DNA from: Candidatus Aerophobota bacterium
Lineage (GTDB): Bacteria; Aerophobota; Aerophobia; Aerophobales; JAGGXI01
NCBI GenBank assembly: GCA_021163155.1
Contig: JAGGXI010000031.1
Location: forward strand, 1 to 35,673
DNA length: 35,673 bases
Direction: 5' to 3'
In this document: piece by piece, positions 13,563 through 22,432 of the stretch
How the letters are laid out: every line of letters begins with the position of its first letter
Position numbering within the stretch: the stretch's first letter is position 1
Notes under the pieces: generated by a model
Told to the model about the DNA's origin: nothing
Databases searched by the model: none
Seen by the model: only the letters and a program-made list of their open reading frames with translations
Program-made: the position numbers and the translations under genes

Positions 13563-15170
13563 CTATTGTGCAGATACAGGCACTGTGTACTTCTTTAGTA
13601 TCTCCATCCATTCTTTATTTACAGTAGTGCGTGGTTTACCATCAGCATATTTTGCTATCAACGAGTAGAATAAATCTCGAGCTTCATTTTCAGCCTTTAG
13701 CGCACAATCACCAGAGAAATTGGTTAAAAACCTCTGTGCTAAAGCTGGGTCTATCTTATATAATTCAGAAGCCGCTTTATCAATATAAGGTTGCATAGCA
13801 AGCTCTATATCTTCAGTACGGTCAAAAACTGCCCTTACATCTGCATTCATTTCATTAAATCTAAGACAGGAATAATTATCCAAAGCCTGAAAATACCATC
13901 GCGCTGATTCTTTAGAGAATTTAGTAAAGTCTCCTGTTCGCCATGATTTCGGAGTCTGCGAAATTCCAACATAAAAAGGAACATAACAGCTGGAATGAGG
14001 ACAATCCAAACCAAACCAGATAACTCCTCCTATCCAATCCGGCAACCAACTTCTTGCTTGCGATACCCATGAATAGCTTGTTCTTGGGATACAAATATTA
14101 CGTTCAAATGTAATATCTGATATGGATGGACGCTCCGGACAACCAAATGGACCTGCAGGAATACCCTTAGTTAAGTCATAAGGAGTCCCCTCTAAATGAT
14201 CTCTCCAAATATTGTTTATCCACCACTGAGGTGATATCTTCTTATCTGGTTTAACTGAGAAGGGATAAATTAACGCATTAGGGTCCCACTTTTTGGAGGG
14301 ACAGAGAAGACTTAACATTCGCCATTCACGGCGCCTATTACCCCAGCTATTCCTATTACTTTCTGTATTATATATTTTTTCAAAATTGAATGGACCGTCT
14401 TTCTCAGGATCGTAGAGTCCCTTTTCTTGAGCATTTTTAATGAGATTTGGTGAGGCCATAAAATAATCTGGATTGCTAAGATCAATCTCTCCTATTCTCA
14501 TTCTATTTGCATGAGGACAAACTTGATCATCCGGAATTCTCTCAGCTACCCACTCATTTGTATACCCAGGGATTTCCATACACCAAGCCTCATTGGGGTC
14601 TGTTATCAGGAAGCTCTCACCGCAGGATAAACCACCAGCACCACCAAGTCCATATTTTCCAATTATTTCTCCTAAAGCTTTGATAGCTTCTCTTGCTGTT
14701 TTCCCTCTTTGGAGAGCTAATGCCGCAGCCTGAGTCCAATCTATTAGACCTTCTTCCGCTGATAATGTTTGCAACTCTTCCTTTGTACCGCAGGTATTTT
14801 CACCAAAGAATACCTGGTGTTCATTTCCAATAGGACATTCAATCTGAAAGTAAGTATAGGTTACCGGTGCTTGAGGTATTTCAGTCTTAATTTCATGTCC
14901 AAACCCACCAGGAAGCCCAGGCCACTCGATACGATACATCTCACCGGATTTATGTGTTCCACCTGGCACAACCTTAAGGGTGAAATCACAGTTACCATCA
15001 CAGGTGTGACCGCTCATTGTACATCCACTTACTGTGGCAAGTTTTCCTGCTGCAAATGAACTACACCCTCCCTTTTTGCAAGAAGAACATGAGGCAAAAG
15101 ATACTACTACCAACGCAAAGGAAAGTGTTAATACAAGAACTGTTCCTAAAAATAATCTTTTAGGTTTCAT
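13563..15170 (-). CDS. Exported dipeptidase, peptidase family C69
   Basis: This 535-residue protein resembles the PepD/secernin-like C69 dipeptidases, which are N-terminal nucleophile hydrolases. A hydrophobic leader (about 6-26) suggests export. Two CxxC-like cysteines follow, then the family start GGCSSFAAGKLATVSG, in which C36 is the expected nucleophile once the leader is removed. GHTCDGNCDF (55-63) and VVPGGTHKSGEMYRIEWPG match the conserved substrate-loop region. A cysteine (C28) at the end of the leader might alternatively be a poor lipobox. AAGGAGG precedes the ATG. It is the last gene after the two flavin oxidoreductases, with a 100-bp gap that may carry its own signal. It likely frees amino acids from dipeptides outside the cytoplasm. 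Confidence 0.85.
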   Translation of the reverse strand: MKPKRLFLGTVLVLTLSFALVVVSFASCSSCKKGGCSSFAAGKLATVSGCTMSGHTCDGNCDFTLKVVPGGTHKSGEMYRIEWPGLPGGFGHEIKTEIPQAPVTYTYFQIECPIGNEHQVFFGENTCGTKEELQTLSAEEGLIDWTQAAALALQRGKTAREAIKALGEIIGKYGLGGAGGLSCGESFLITDPNEAWCMEIPGYTNEWVAERIPDDQVCPHANRMRIGEIDLSNPDYFMASPNLIKNAQEKGLYDPEKDGPFNFEKIYNTESNRNSWGNRRREWRMLSLLCPSKKWDPNALIYPFSVKPDKKISPQWWINNIWRDHLEGTPYDLTKGIPAGPFGCPERPSISDITFERNICIPRTSYSWVSQARSWLPDWIGGVIWFGLDCPHSSCYVPFYVGISQTPKSWRTGDFTKFSKESARWYFQALDNYSCLRFNEMNADVRAVFDRTEDIELAMQPYIDKAASELYKIDPALAQRFLTNFSGDCALKAENEARDLFYSLIAKYADGKPRTTVNKEWMEILKKYTVPVSAQ

Positions 15171-15270
15171 TACTTTTCCTCCTTGTTTTTAATTTTCCCA
15201 GCTATCTGGTTATATTTACTTTCTCACCTCCTCTCTCTTCGAGATTATCCTCAGATTTAAGCTTGTACAC

Positions 15271-16422
15271 CTACTTAAGCTTCTCTTCACCGGTGAAATC
15301 TCTATATAGACTTACAGACTTCAAAGTATCCTCATCATCTTTTGAAAGATTATTTGTTAGAATCCTTGTAATTAATTTTCCGACTCCTGGACCAAGCATA
15401 AATCCCTGACCGCACATTCCTACTGCAAGAATAAAACCGTCTATTTTTGTTTTACCTACAATTGGAGAGCCATCTGGTGTCTCTGGATAAAGTCCACGCC
15501 AGGTCCGCCTGACTTTTATATTTTTTAATTTAGGGAATAAATCAATCATTCTTCTGGATATCTGTGGTAGGAAAACTGAGGTGGAACGAGCATCTGTTCC
15601 ATTAATAGGTGGCTCTGGTGTAAGGCAAAAAACTACCTGTTCTTCTGAATCTTGATAAAAGTAGCAGTTGCTTGAACCGGGTCCGTATCGTAAATCCACA
15701 ACCATCGTCTTAAAAAACTTTTGTACAGGCTCTGTAACTCCAGCTTCATGACAGTCTGGATGCACAGGAATGTCTATCTCAACCATTTGGCCTAGTTTTT
15801 TAGCATCGGCTCCTGCGGCATTAATTAAGATTTTACAATTGTAATTCCCTCTATTGGTTTTAATGCCGACAATTGCCCCGTTTTTCTTCTCAACTCCAAT
15901 AATTTCTTCATTAAAATGATATTCAGCTCCAAATTCTTTACTCTTAAAATAAAATGCATTCACTGATAGAAGCGGAGAAGCATTACCATCTTCAGGAGAA
16001 TATGTTGAGCCGCGTAAACCTTCTCTATTTATTCCAGGAACTAATTTTACATATTCCTCGGGTGAAACCCACTCTATATTCAAACCAAAACTTTTTTGTA
16101 TTTTAAGAAGATCTTTTAATGTCCTCTCATCCTTATCTGTATAAGCCGGGTAAGAATATCCATCTGCTCGCCACCCAATATCATCACCGTATTTCTCTTC
16201 CCATGTGGAAAAAACTTCAATAGATTCAAGACCTATATGTATCTTTGCCTTATCAGAAAATGTAGCGCGAATTCCACCAATTGCTTTTTTACTCTGACCT
16301 TGTCCTGGTGCTGTCAATTTATCAATAACTAACACGCTGAACTTCTCTTGAGAAAGTGATAAAGCGGTTTGCACTCCAATAGAGCCGGCACCAACAATAA
16401 TTACATCATAATTTTTTTCCAT
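15271..16422 (-). CDS. FAD-dependent amino-acid/imino-acid dehydrogenase, DAO family
   Basis: This 383-residue flavoprotein of the D-amino-acid oxidase/sarcosine oxidase beta family has the FAD dinucleotide motif GAGSIG (11-16), GIRATFSDKAK near 49-59 and the family C-terminus GFILAVGMCGQGFMLGPGVG. Members oxidise secondary or D-amino acids such as sarcosine, D-proline and cis-4-hydroxy-D-proline. It lies 49 nt after an iron-sulfur oxidoreductase and downstream of a proline racemase/hydroxyproline epimerase. The simplest reading is the catalytic subunit of a D-hydroxyproline (or D-proline) dehydrogenase. An HcnC-like or opine oxidase role is an alternative. AAGGTG is the ribosome site. Confidence 0.85.
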   Translation of the reverse strand: MEKNYDVIIVGAGSIGVQTALSLSQEKFSVLVIDKLTAPGQGQSKKAIGGIRATFSDKAKIHIGLESIEVFSTWEEKYGDDIGWRADGYSYPAYTDKDERTLKDLLKIQKSFGLNIEWVSPEEYVKLVPGINREGLRGSTYSPEDGNASPLLSVNAFYFKSKEFGAEYHFNEEIIGVEKKNGAIVGIKTNRGNYNCKILINAAGADAKKLGQMVEIDIPVHPDCHEAGVTEPVQKFFKTMVVDLRYGPGSSNCYFYQDSEEQVVFCLTPEPPINGTDARSTSVFLPQISRRMIDLFPKLKNIKVRRTWRGLYPETPDGSPIVGKTKIDGFILAVGMCGQGFMLGPGVGKLITRILTNNLSKDDEDTLKSVSLYRDFTGEEKLK

Positions 16423-16471
16423 ATTTGCACCTTAATCTTATTTATAATTTCTACATAGTATAATTATCTTA

Positions 16472-18568
16472 CTATTTTGTTTTAGCAAAAGTTCCGAAGG
16501 GAACTTCAATAAATAATGGACGTTTTGTGTTTCTCATAATTTCCTTTAAACTATATCCTTCTTCTTTATAAATCTTTAAAATTAGATTTTCGCATGTCTT
16601 TGAGCCGCAAGCACCCATTCCAGCACGTGTTATTTGCTTAAGCTGATTCATATCAGTAACACCTTTTCTTATCCATTTACGGATTTCTCCAGCAGTAACT
16701 CTTTCACAACGACAGACAATGACATCATCCTTAGTGACTTTTGGAATTATAGGTTTAGACAAAGGTCGTAAAACTTCCTCATCCTGGATTCTGATACCAG
16801 CGATTTTTTTAGCAATAATTTTTGGTGACTTGACTTGAATAATTTGGGTCCTGGTTTTCGTATCCCGTACTCTTAAAACCTTAAGTCTATCCAAGAAATT
16901 ACCCTCTAAATCAACAACACTCACCTTCTCACCCACTTTTATAGGATGGACTTTTTGCACTTCATACGGCACAGAAACTATAGGAGACTCTTTATCTTTT
17001 CGATAATCGACCAATGTAATTGCAAGTCCTGGGCAGATTGTTAGACATTTTCCACACCCTGTACACTTATCTTTCCTTACAAATTTCGGAATACCTAATA
17101 AACCATCATTTTCAATTTTTATCAAATTTAATGGACAGACAGAGATACAGGGATTACATGGAATCTCCTGAATGCAATGCAATATGGGACCTACCCCTGT
17201 CTCCCATTCCGGGATTACATAAGGATGGACCTCTCCTGGAGGACTCTTAAGAATTTCCGCTTTTTGACTCCATTCTCCTGGTATATCCTCTTTGTATTTT
17301 CCCAGTTCTTTTGCAATTTTTAAACCCGCAATCTTTCCATTGAACATTGCCGATGAAGCTTCTGCAATCTCCTCAGCATCACCAGCGGAATAAACCTTCA
17401 TATTTGCTTCTTCTGCCTCTTTCCGAAATTCATTTATTGAATCCAATCCCACAGCAATAAGAATTGTATCACATTTAACGGTCTTCTCTGTACCATGAAT
17501 ACAATTGAAATGTTCATTAACCTTTGCAATAGTAACTGACTCTACCCTTTCTTTCCCATTTGCAGAAATAACTGTATGTGAAGTATATACAGGGACTCCC
17601 AATCGCTTTAATTTATCTAAATGGACTTTATAACCTCCACATTGTGGCATAACTTCTGCCAGGCCTACAACAGTGATACCAGCCTGTAATGCATGATAAC
17701 CAGCAATTAACCCTACATTGCCACCACCAACTATGAAAATTCGCCTGGATGGTAAAACTAAATCACGATTAACAAGTGTTTGAAAAGCACCAGCACCATA
17801 AATACCGGGAAGTGTATTCCCCGGAAAAACAAGCATTTTTTCTCGAGCACCTGCAGCATTAAGGATTATTTCTGATTTTACAAGAACATATTCATTGTTC
17901 CGTAAAATTCCAATCTTTTGATCGCTAAAAACAAAAAGCACAGTACTGTTTGTCCAAACTTTTGCAGATGGGTAATCACTTAATTTCTTAGCTAAAATTT
18001 TTGCAATGTCTATTCCTCTTGTCCCAGCAAAACAGTCTTCTATAGAACCAAAAAATTTATGAGTCTGTAAAACAAGCTTTCCACCCAATTCCACCCTATC
18101 ATCAACTAATATTAATGAAACATTATGTTTACACAATTCAATTGCGGCAGAAAGTCCAGAAGGTCCACCGCCAATGATTAATACTTCTGTATCTATTGTC
18201 TCAACTGGTTTAAATTTTAGATTATTTTTTACTTCCGGTAATTTCGGAAGTCCATCACAGCTCTGAACAACCATATTTTCTTGAACAGGAGTCATACATG
18301 ACTTTACTGGAAGTCCATTTGCTATAACAGTGCATTGAGCACATTGGCTATTTGCACAAAATATTCCCTGTGGACTTTTATCTTTATAATGATAACCAAA
18401 GGTGTATATACCATTCGCGATTAAAGCAGAGGAAATCATTTCACCTTCATAAGCAAGTAACGACTTACCATTCCAAGAAAATGAAATTGTCTTTCTTTCT
18501 TTTATCTCTAAAATTGGATGACTTGTTAGTCGGTTCATTAGTCTTGAGTTATGATTACAAATTGGCAC
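16472..18568 (-). CDS. Multi-cluster iron-sulfur FAD/NAD oxidoreductase (HcnA-HcnB/OoxA-like fusion)
   Basis: This 698-residue electron-transfer subunit is a fusion of modules. An N-terminal [2Fe-2S] Fer2_4 domain has C71, C76, C79 and C91. A pyridine-nucleotide oxidoreductase has FAD motif GGGPSG (133-138) and NAD motif GGGNVG (281-286). Two [4Fe-4S] sites follow (C465, C471, C474, C478 and C502, C505, C508, C512). The C-terminus is BFD-like with C619, C621, C654 and C659. The subunits of hydrogen cyanide synthase, opine oxidase and D-hydroxyproline dehydrogenase carry some of these parts on separate chains. The start is GTG, supported by AAGGAG 8 nt upstream. It should pass electrons from the DAO-type subunit 49 nt downstream to NAD or ferredoxin. 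Confidence 0.88.
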   Translation of the reverse strand: MPICNHNSRLMNRLTSHPILEIKERKTISFSWNGKSLLAYEGEMISSALIANGIYTFGYHYKDKSPQGIFCANSQCAQCTVIANGLPVKSCMTPVQENMVVQSCDGLPKLPEVKNNLKFKPVETIDTEVLIIGGGPSGLSAAIELCKHNVSLILVDDRVELGGKLVLQTHKFFGSIEDCFAGTRGIDIAKILAKKLSDYPSAKVWTNSTVLFVFSDQKIGILRNNEYVLVKSEIILNAAGAREKMLVFPGNTLPGIYGAGAFQTLVNRDLVLPSRRIFIVGGGNVGLIAGYHALQAGITVVGLAEVMPQCGGYKVHLDKLKRLGVPVYTSHTVISANGKERVESVTIAKVNEHFNCIHGTEKTVKCDTILIAVGLDSINEFRKEAEEANMKVYSAGDAEEIAEASSAMFNGKIAGLKIAKELGKYKEDIPGEWSQKAEILKSPPGEVHPYVIPEWETGVGPILHCIQEIPCNPCISVCPLNLIKIENDGLLGIPKFVRKDKCTGCGKCLTICPGLAITLVDYRKDKESPIVSVPYEVQKVHPIKVGEKVSVVDLEGNFLDRLKVLRVRDTKTRTQIIQVKSPKIIAKKIAGIRIQDEEVLRPLSKPIIPKVTKDDVIVCRCERVTAGEIRKWIRKGVTDMNQLKQITRAGMGACGSKTCENLILKIYKEEGYSLKEIMRNTKRPLFIEVPFGTFAKTK

Positions 18569-18677
18569 TTTAACATCTCCTTATTTTTACTTTTTATTTT
18601 GAGGCGATTTAAGAACTTCTTTCCCTCTATTTTTAACCTACTTCAACCCACCAAAATTTTAGACAACCCACTTGTGA

Positions 18678-18749
18678 GTAGGGGCGAGACTAATCGCCCT
18701 TTGTGAAGCAAGAGTTAAAAAGCGATTGGGAGGCTAAAGCCTCCCCTAC
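18678..18749. repeat. BIME-like pair of GTAG-headed palindromes
   Basis: GTAG (18678-18681) leads arms GGGCGA (18682-18687) and TCGCCC (18694-18699). The inverted partner has arms GGGAGGCT (18728-18735) and AGCCTCCC (18738-18745) with an AA centre, and CTAC at 18746-18749. The stem sequences differ from those at 5587-8218, but the head and paired layout are the same. It lies in the 235-bp gap between the racemase gene and the iron-sulfur oxidoreductase gene, where it could form an intercistronic hairpin. Confidence 0.75.
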
Positions 18750-18803
18750 CCAGGTGGAGAATTTTAATGAGCTCTTTCATTCTAACAAAATTGTAGGTCA
18801 AAA

Positions 18804-19808
18804 TCAAATTTTTAATTCAAATCCATATTTAAATGGATCCTCTTCATCCATAACGAATTGCTGAATACCAATGATATGAGCGCTTCCTGTAATCTCCGGT
18901 ACCACTGCCTTATAATCTCCAGCTTTTGTCTCTTCCACTATTTTTCCATAAAATTCTGTGCCAATTATGCTTCTGTATTTATATATTTGTCCAACTTTTA
19001 GTCTGTTATGTGCGTGTAGCATTGCCATCTTGGCGCAGGTGCCTGTTCCACAGGGAGACCTATCCACCTGTCCTGAACCAAATATTACTACATTTTTTGG
19101 CAAAGGTTTTTCTTCAAATATCTCAACTAAATCTACCTTCCCTTTCTTTCCTGTTACTGGATGAACTATGCTTATCTTATTATTTACTGTTTCTCTGATA
19201 TCCAGCCCAAATTCTATCAGCTTCTTAATTTCCTCAAGTTTTATTTTTGTATTTAAACTCTTTGCATTTATCAAAGCAAAAAAATTACCTCCATAAGCAA
19301 TATCGGCAGGGACGTTCCCTATTGATTTAACTTTTATATTTACTGAGGAGTAAAAAAAAGAGGGAACATTTCTAATAGTTACCTCTTTTACCTTTCCATT
19401 CTCTATTCTTGCCTTAGAGTATACTTTACCGGCAGGGGTATCTAAGATAACCTCTTTTTGCTCTTTGGCTAAATTTTCACATTTTATTATTCCTGTCTCT
19501 ATTAAAACAGTTACCACTCCTATAGAACCATGGCCACACATATCTAAGTAGCTTCCACTATCCATAAAGATAATTCCTATATCTGCATCATCTGAAGTTG
19601 GCTCTGTAATTATTGCCCCAAACATATCCCTATGCCCTCTCGGCTCCCACATTAGCATCCTGCGAAGATAATCTCGATTTTTTGCTATCCATTCTCTCTT
19701 TTCTTTCATATTATTTCCCGGGATATAAGGAATCCCACCAGTTACTACCCTGCTTGGCTCTCCTGCTGTATGTGAATCTACCGTAGTAATCATTCGGGAA
19801 ATTTTCAT
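18804..19808 (-). CDS. Proline racemase / 4-hydroxyproline 2-epimerase
   Basis: This 334-residue enzyme of the proline racemase family interconverts L and D forms at C-alpha without cofactor, using two cysteines. The first site is DMCGHGSIG with C91 and H93. The second is VDRSPCGTGTCAK with D249 and C253. Two cysteines mark it as a racemase or epimerase, not the related dehydratase, where the second residue is threonine. Neighbouring dehydrogenase genes point to 4-hydroxyproline epimerase, but proline itself is possible. AGGGGAG is a good ribosome site. It is the first gene after the IS3 remnant, whose left end lies 76 bp upstream. Confidence 0.9.
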   Translation of the reverse strand: MKISRMITTVDSHTAGEPSRVVTGGIPYIPGNNMKEKREWIAKNRDYLRRMLMWEPRGHRDMFGAIITEPTSDDADIGIIFMDSGSYLDMCGHGSIGVVTVLIETGIIKCENLAKEQKEVILDTPAGKVYSKARIENGKVKEVTIRNVPSFFYSSVNIKVKSIGNVPADIAYGGNFFALINAKSLNTKIKLEEIKKLIEFGLDIRETVNNKISIVHPVTGKKGKVDLVEIFEEKPLPKNVVIFGSGQVDRSPCGTGTCAKMAMLHAHNRLKVGQIYKYRSIIGTEFYGKIVEETKAGDYKAVVPEITGSAHIIGIQQFVMDEEDPFKYGFELKI

Positions 19809-19847
19809 TATTGACTCCCCTTCAATTAAATTTTTTATTTTTTCTAA

Positions 19848-19876
19848 AGCATACCGAAAAGTTTAGGAATCCACAA
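19848..19876 (-). promoter_or_regulatory. Weak candidate promoter of the racemase operon
   Basis: On the minus strand TTGTGG (19871-19876) and TATGCT (19848-19853) are spaced by 17 nt. Both boxes are poor matches. The IS3 left end begins 8 bp further upstream, so any older upstream control sequence has been displaced. Confidence 0.3.
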
Positions 19877-19883
19877 AATATAA

Positions 19884-19903
19884 TGGACCCCAAAAATTGG
19901 ACA
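19884..19903 (+). repeat. IS3 left terminal inverted repeat
   Basis: Twenty bases beginning TGGACCCC and ending TTGGACA. They pair with the right end at 21109-21128 at 15 of 20 positions. Confidence 0.85.
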
Positions 19904-19944
19904 GTATGCTAAGTTACAGATAGAATTAAAAATGGAGGTCCATT

Positions 19945-20274
19945 ATGCGAAGTATCAGGAGAAAATATCCACCAGCATTTAAGGCAAAAGTAGCTCTGGA
20001 ATCTAAATCTATTAGAGGAGAAAGGACTTCAGCTGAATTAGCCAGTGAATATGAAGTCCATCCCGGGCAGATAAGAAGATGGAAAAAAATAGCTACTGAT
20101 GGAGTAATAGAATTATTTACAGACAACAGGCAAAGAAGAGACAAAGAGTAAAGCATGCTCATTGAAGAACTTTATAAGCAAATTGGACAGCTAAAAGTAG
20201 AACTTGATTGGCTTAAAAAAAAATCTGGGCTTATCACCCCGGGAGAAAGCCTTGCTTATAAACCACGAAGATAA
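19945..20274 (+). pseudogene. IS3 orfA, interrupted by an in-frame stop
   Basis: The frame starts MRSIRRKYPPAFKAKVALES and contains the usual helix-turn-helix SAELASEYEVHPGQIRRWKK. After 68 codons a TAA (20149-20151) interrupts it. The same frame then continues with SMLIEELYKQIGQLKVELDW, the expected leucine-zipper region, up to a stop at 20272-20274. An A9 run at 20215-20223 lies where IS3 elements normally slip into orfB. The ATG has GGAGGT just upstream. Confidence 0.85.
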
Positions 20275-21108
20275 AAAAATACCTATAGCCAGACAGGCAC
20301 AGCTGTTGGGAATAGCACGCTCAACGATTTATCATAAGCCAAAAGTTAACTCCTATAATTTAGAGCTCATGCATTTAATAGATGAGCAGTATACAAAAAC
20401 TCCATTCTATGGTTCCAGACGAATGGTAGAGGCACTAAAGAGAAAAGATTATAAAGTCAATAGAAAAAAGGTACAAAGACTGATGAGGTTTATGGGCATT
20501 GAGACTATTTATCCAAGACCTGATTTAAGTAAGCCTCATCCCGGTCACAAAATATACCCTTATTTACTTAAGAATCTTAAAATAAACAGGGTTAACCAAG
20601 TCTGGGGTACTGATATAACTTACATCAGATTAAAACACGGCTGGCTCTATTTAGTAGCCATAATGGACTGGATGAGTCGCTATGTCCTATCCTGGGAGCT
20701 GTCTATTGACCTGGATGTTAGTTTTTGTATAATGGCTTTAGAAAGAGCGTTTACGATACGATTGGTACTCCTGAAATCTTTAATTCTGATCAGAGTTCCC
20801 AATTCACCAGTTTAGCCTTCGTCGAGCAGTTAAAACAAAAGAATATCCAAATCAGTATGGATGGCAGAGGTAGAGCAATGGATAACATTTTCACTGAAAG
20901 ACTCTGGCGATCTGTAAAGTATGAAGAAGTTTATCTCAAAGATTATCAGAATGTTCATGAAGCAAAACAGGGCATCGGTGACTATATGACCTTTTATGAC
21001 CAAGAGAGACCGCATCAGTCTCTTGGTTACAAGACACCGACTGAAGTATATTTTGATAACGATAATCAAAAAAGAAAACTTATCTGTAACTTAAATATGG
21101 CAAATTAG
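20204..21108 (+). pseudogene. IS3 orfB transposase with internal frameshift
   Basis: The first part (20204 to about 20755) has SPREKALLINHE, FYGSRRMVEALKRKDYKVNRKK and the first catalytic aspartate in WGTDITYIRLKHGWLYLVAI. Between about 20753 and 20763 the frame is lost. The second part resumes in another frame with GTPEIFNSDQSSQFTS (second aspartate; the usual DQGSQ has become DQSSQ) and ends with the catalytic glutamate in NIFTERLWRSVKYEEVYL and the YNxxRPHQSLGYKTP-like terminus. Relative to orfA it lies in the +1 register, whereas IS3 normally uses -1, so a single-base change near the A9 run is likely too. Confidence 0.88.
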
Positions 21109-21128
21109 TGTCCGATCAATTGGGTCCA
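21109..21128 (-). repeat. IS3 right terminal inverted repeat
   Basis: Twenty bases whose reverse complement begins TGGACCCAATTG and ends CGGACA, partner of 19884-19903. Confidence 0.85.
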
Positions 21129-21333
21129 CCTTATAATCCCTTTGTATTGATAACTATAATGCCCCCAGGAATCACATTTAAAAGAATTTTAGGCCTTAAG
21201 AATTTCTTCTTTATCTGTTTCATGAAATTGCCCTGTTTAAAAATTTAATAACTAAACTCCCTTTCATAGAGGTTTCGGAGATAGAATAATAAGAGGTTAA
21301 GCTCAAAATTTTTCTATTCACTATTCACTGCAT

Positions 21334-22425
21334 TTATATAAGTTCTCGTTTAACTTTTGTTAAAATCTCATAACCATTTTCTGTAATCAGAATCATATCC
21401 TCCACTCTTGCTGCCCCTATCCCCGGAATATATATCCCGGGTTCCACAGTGAGAACCATCCCTGGAACAAGTTCTATTTTACTTCCTTTATCAAGGAGCG
21501 GTGCCTCGTGATCTTCCAGGCCAAGTCCATGACCAGTCAAGTGTGGGAAATATTTACCAAAGCCGGCTTGCGTGATAAAGTTTCTAGCTACATGGTCAAC
21601 CTCTTCTCCTCTAATTCCAGGTTTCAACACCTCAATTGCTCGCTGTTGCGACTCATACGCTACTTGAAAAATTTTCCTTGCCTGAGTAGAAAGACCGCCC
21701 AAACTAAAAGTACGGGTAAGGTCGGAGCAATAGCCCTCAAAAATAGCGCCTATATCAAGCAAAATTAACTCACCCTTTGCTAATTTCTTGTGCGAGGATA
21801 TACGTTGAGGAAGCCAGGCGTTTTCCCCAGACATCATAAAAGGTTCAAAGGATTCTCCCTCTGCTCCTTCCTCCCCCATAATATATTTAGCATAAGCTGT
21901 CATTTCGAACTCTGTATCTCCTTCCTGTACCTTTTTTATAACTTCTTTCATTGCTTTATCAGTAATCTGTGCAGCTTTACGAATGGCAACAATTTCATTG
22001 ACACATTTTACCATCCGCATTTTCTCTAATACTTCAGTAACATCCACAAATTCTACTTCATTACTAAACAATTGACGCAAATATTTTATTTGATTGTAAG
22101 AAATAGTAGATAGCTCAACTCCTACTCGAGAGATCTTGACTCCTGCTAATGGCTCTTTAATAACGGCTAAGTAATCTGATGTATCCTCTGGGAAATGGAT
22201 TATTTGTTTCAGAAAGCATCTTTTTATAGCTCTCTGATAATCAAGTAAAGGCACAACAAACACTACAGAGCCGGTTGGCTTGATGATTAAAATATTGTTT
22301 GTTGCTCTGTTCATTCGGAACGCACTAAAATATCGCACATTAGCACGGCCAAAGAGAATAGCAACGTCAACCTTTGTTTGATTCAACCATTCACAAAAAT
22401 AAGGAATACGTTTATTGAATTCCAT
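21334..22425 (-). CDS. M24 family Xaa-Pro peptidase (prolidase/aminopeptidase P-like)
   Basis: This 363-residue metallopeptidase has an N-terminal creatinase-like domain (about 1-140) and a C-terminal pita-bread domain. The five metal ligands are visible: D224 (LLDIGA), D235 (CSDLTRTF), H299 (LTGHGLGL), E328 (VEPGIY) and E342 (RVEDM). Such enzymes cleave X-Pro bonds in dipeptides or at peptide N-termini in the cytoplasm. It is the last gene of the hydantoinase/DUF917 group, 7 nt after the small unknown gene. With the racemase next door it suggests use of proline- or hydroxyproline-rich peptides. The ribosome site is weak (AAAGGT). Confidence 0.92.
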   Translation of the reverse strand: MEFNKRIPYFCEWLNQTKVDVAILFGRANVRYFSAFRMNRATNNILIIKPTGSVVFVVPLLDYQRAIKRCFLKQIIHFPEDTSDYLAVIKEPLAGVKISRVGVELSTISYNQIKYLRQLFSNEVEFVDVTEVLEKMRMVKCVNEIVAIRKAAQITDKAMKEVIKKVQEGDTEFEMTAYAKYIMGEEGAEGESFEPFMMSGENAWLPQRISSHKKLAKGELILLDIGAIFEGYCSDLTRTFSLGGLSTQARKIFQVAYESQQRAIEVLKPGIRGEEVDHVARNFITQAGFGKYFPHLTGHGLGLEDHEAPLLDKGSKIELVPGMVLTVEPGIYIPGIGAARVEDMILITENGYEILTKVKRELI

Positions 22426-22432
22426 AATTTTT

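Larger units (their letters stand above)
19884..21128 (+). mobile_element. Degenerate IS3-family insertion sequence
   Basis: This 1245-bp element is bounded by imperfect 20-bp inverted repeats starting TGGACCC and ending GGACA (15 of 20 match). Inside are orfA (helix-turn-helix) and orfB (DDE transposase) as in the IS3 family. I find no exact target duplication, though TATAA occurs at or near both ends. Both reading frames are broken, so it cannot move by itself. It separates the racemase operon from the M24/hydantoinase operon. Confidence 0.9.

Noticed and set aside
20204-20815. Intact transposase orfB
   Set aside because: The frame lacks the second aspartate and the catalytic glutamate, which are encoded in another frame at 20764-21108, so it is annotated as a pseudogene.
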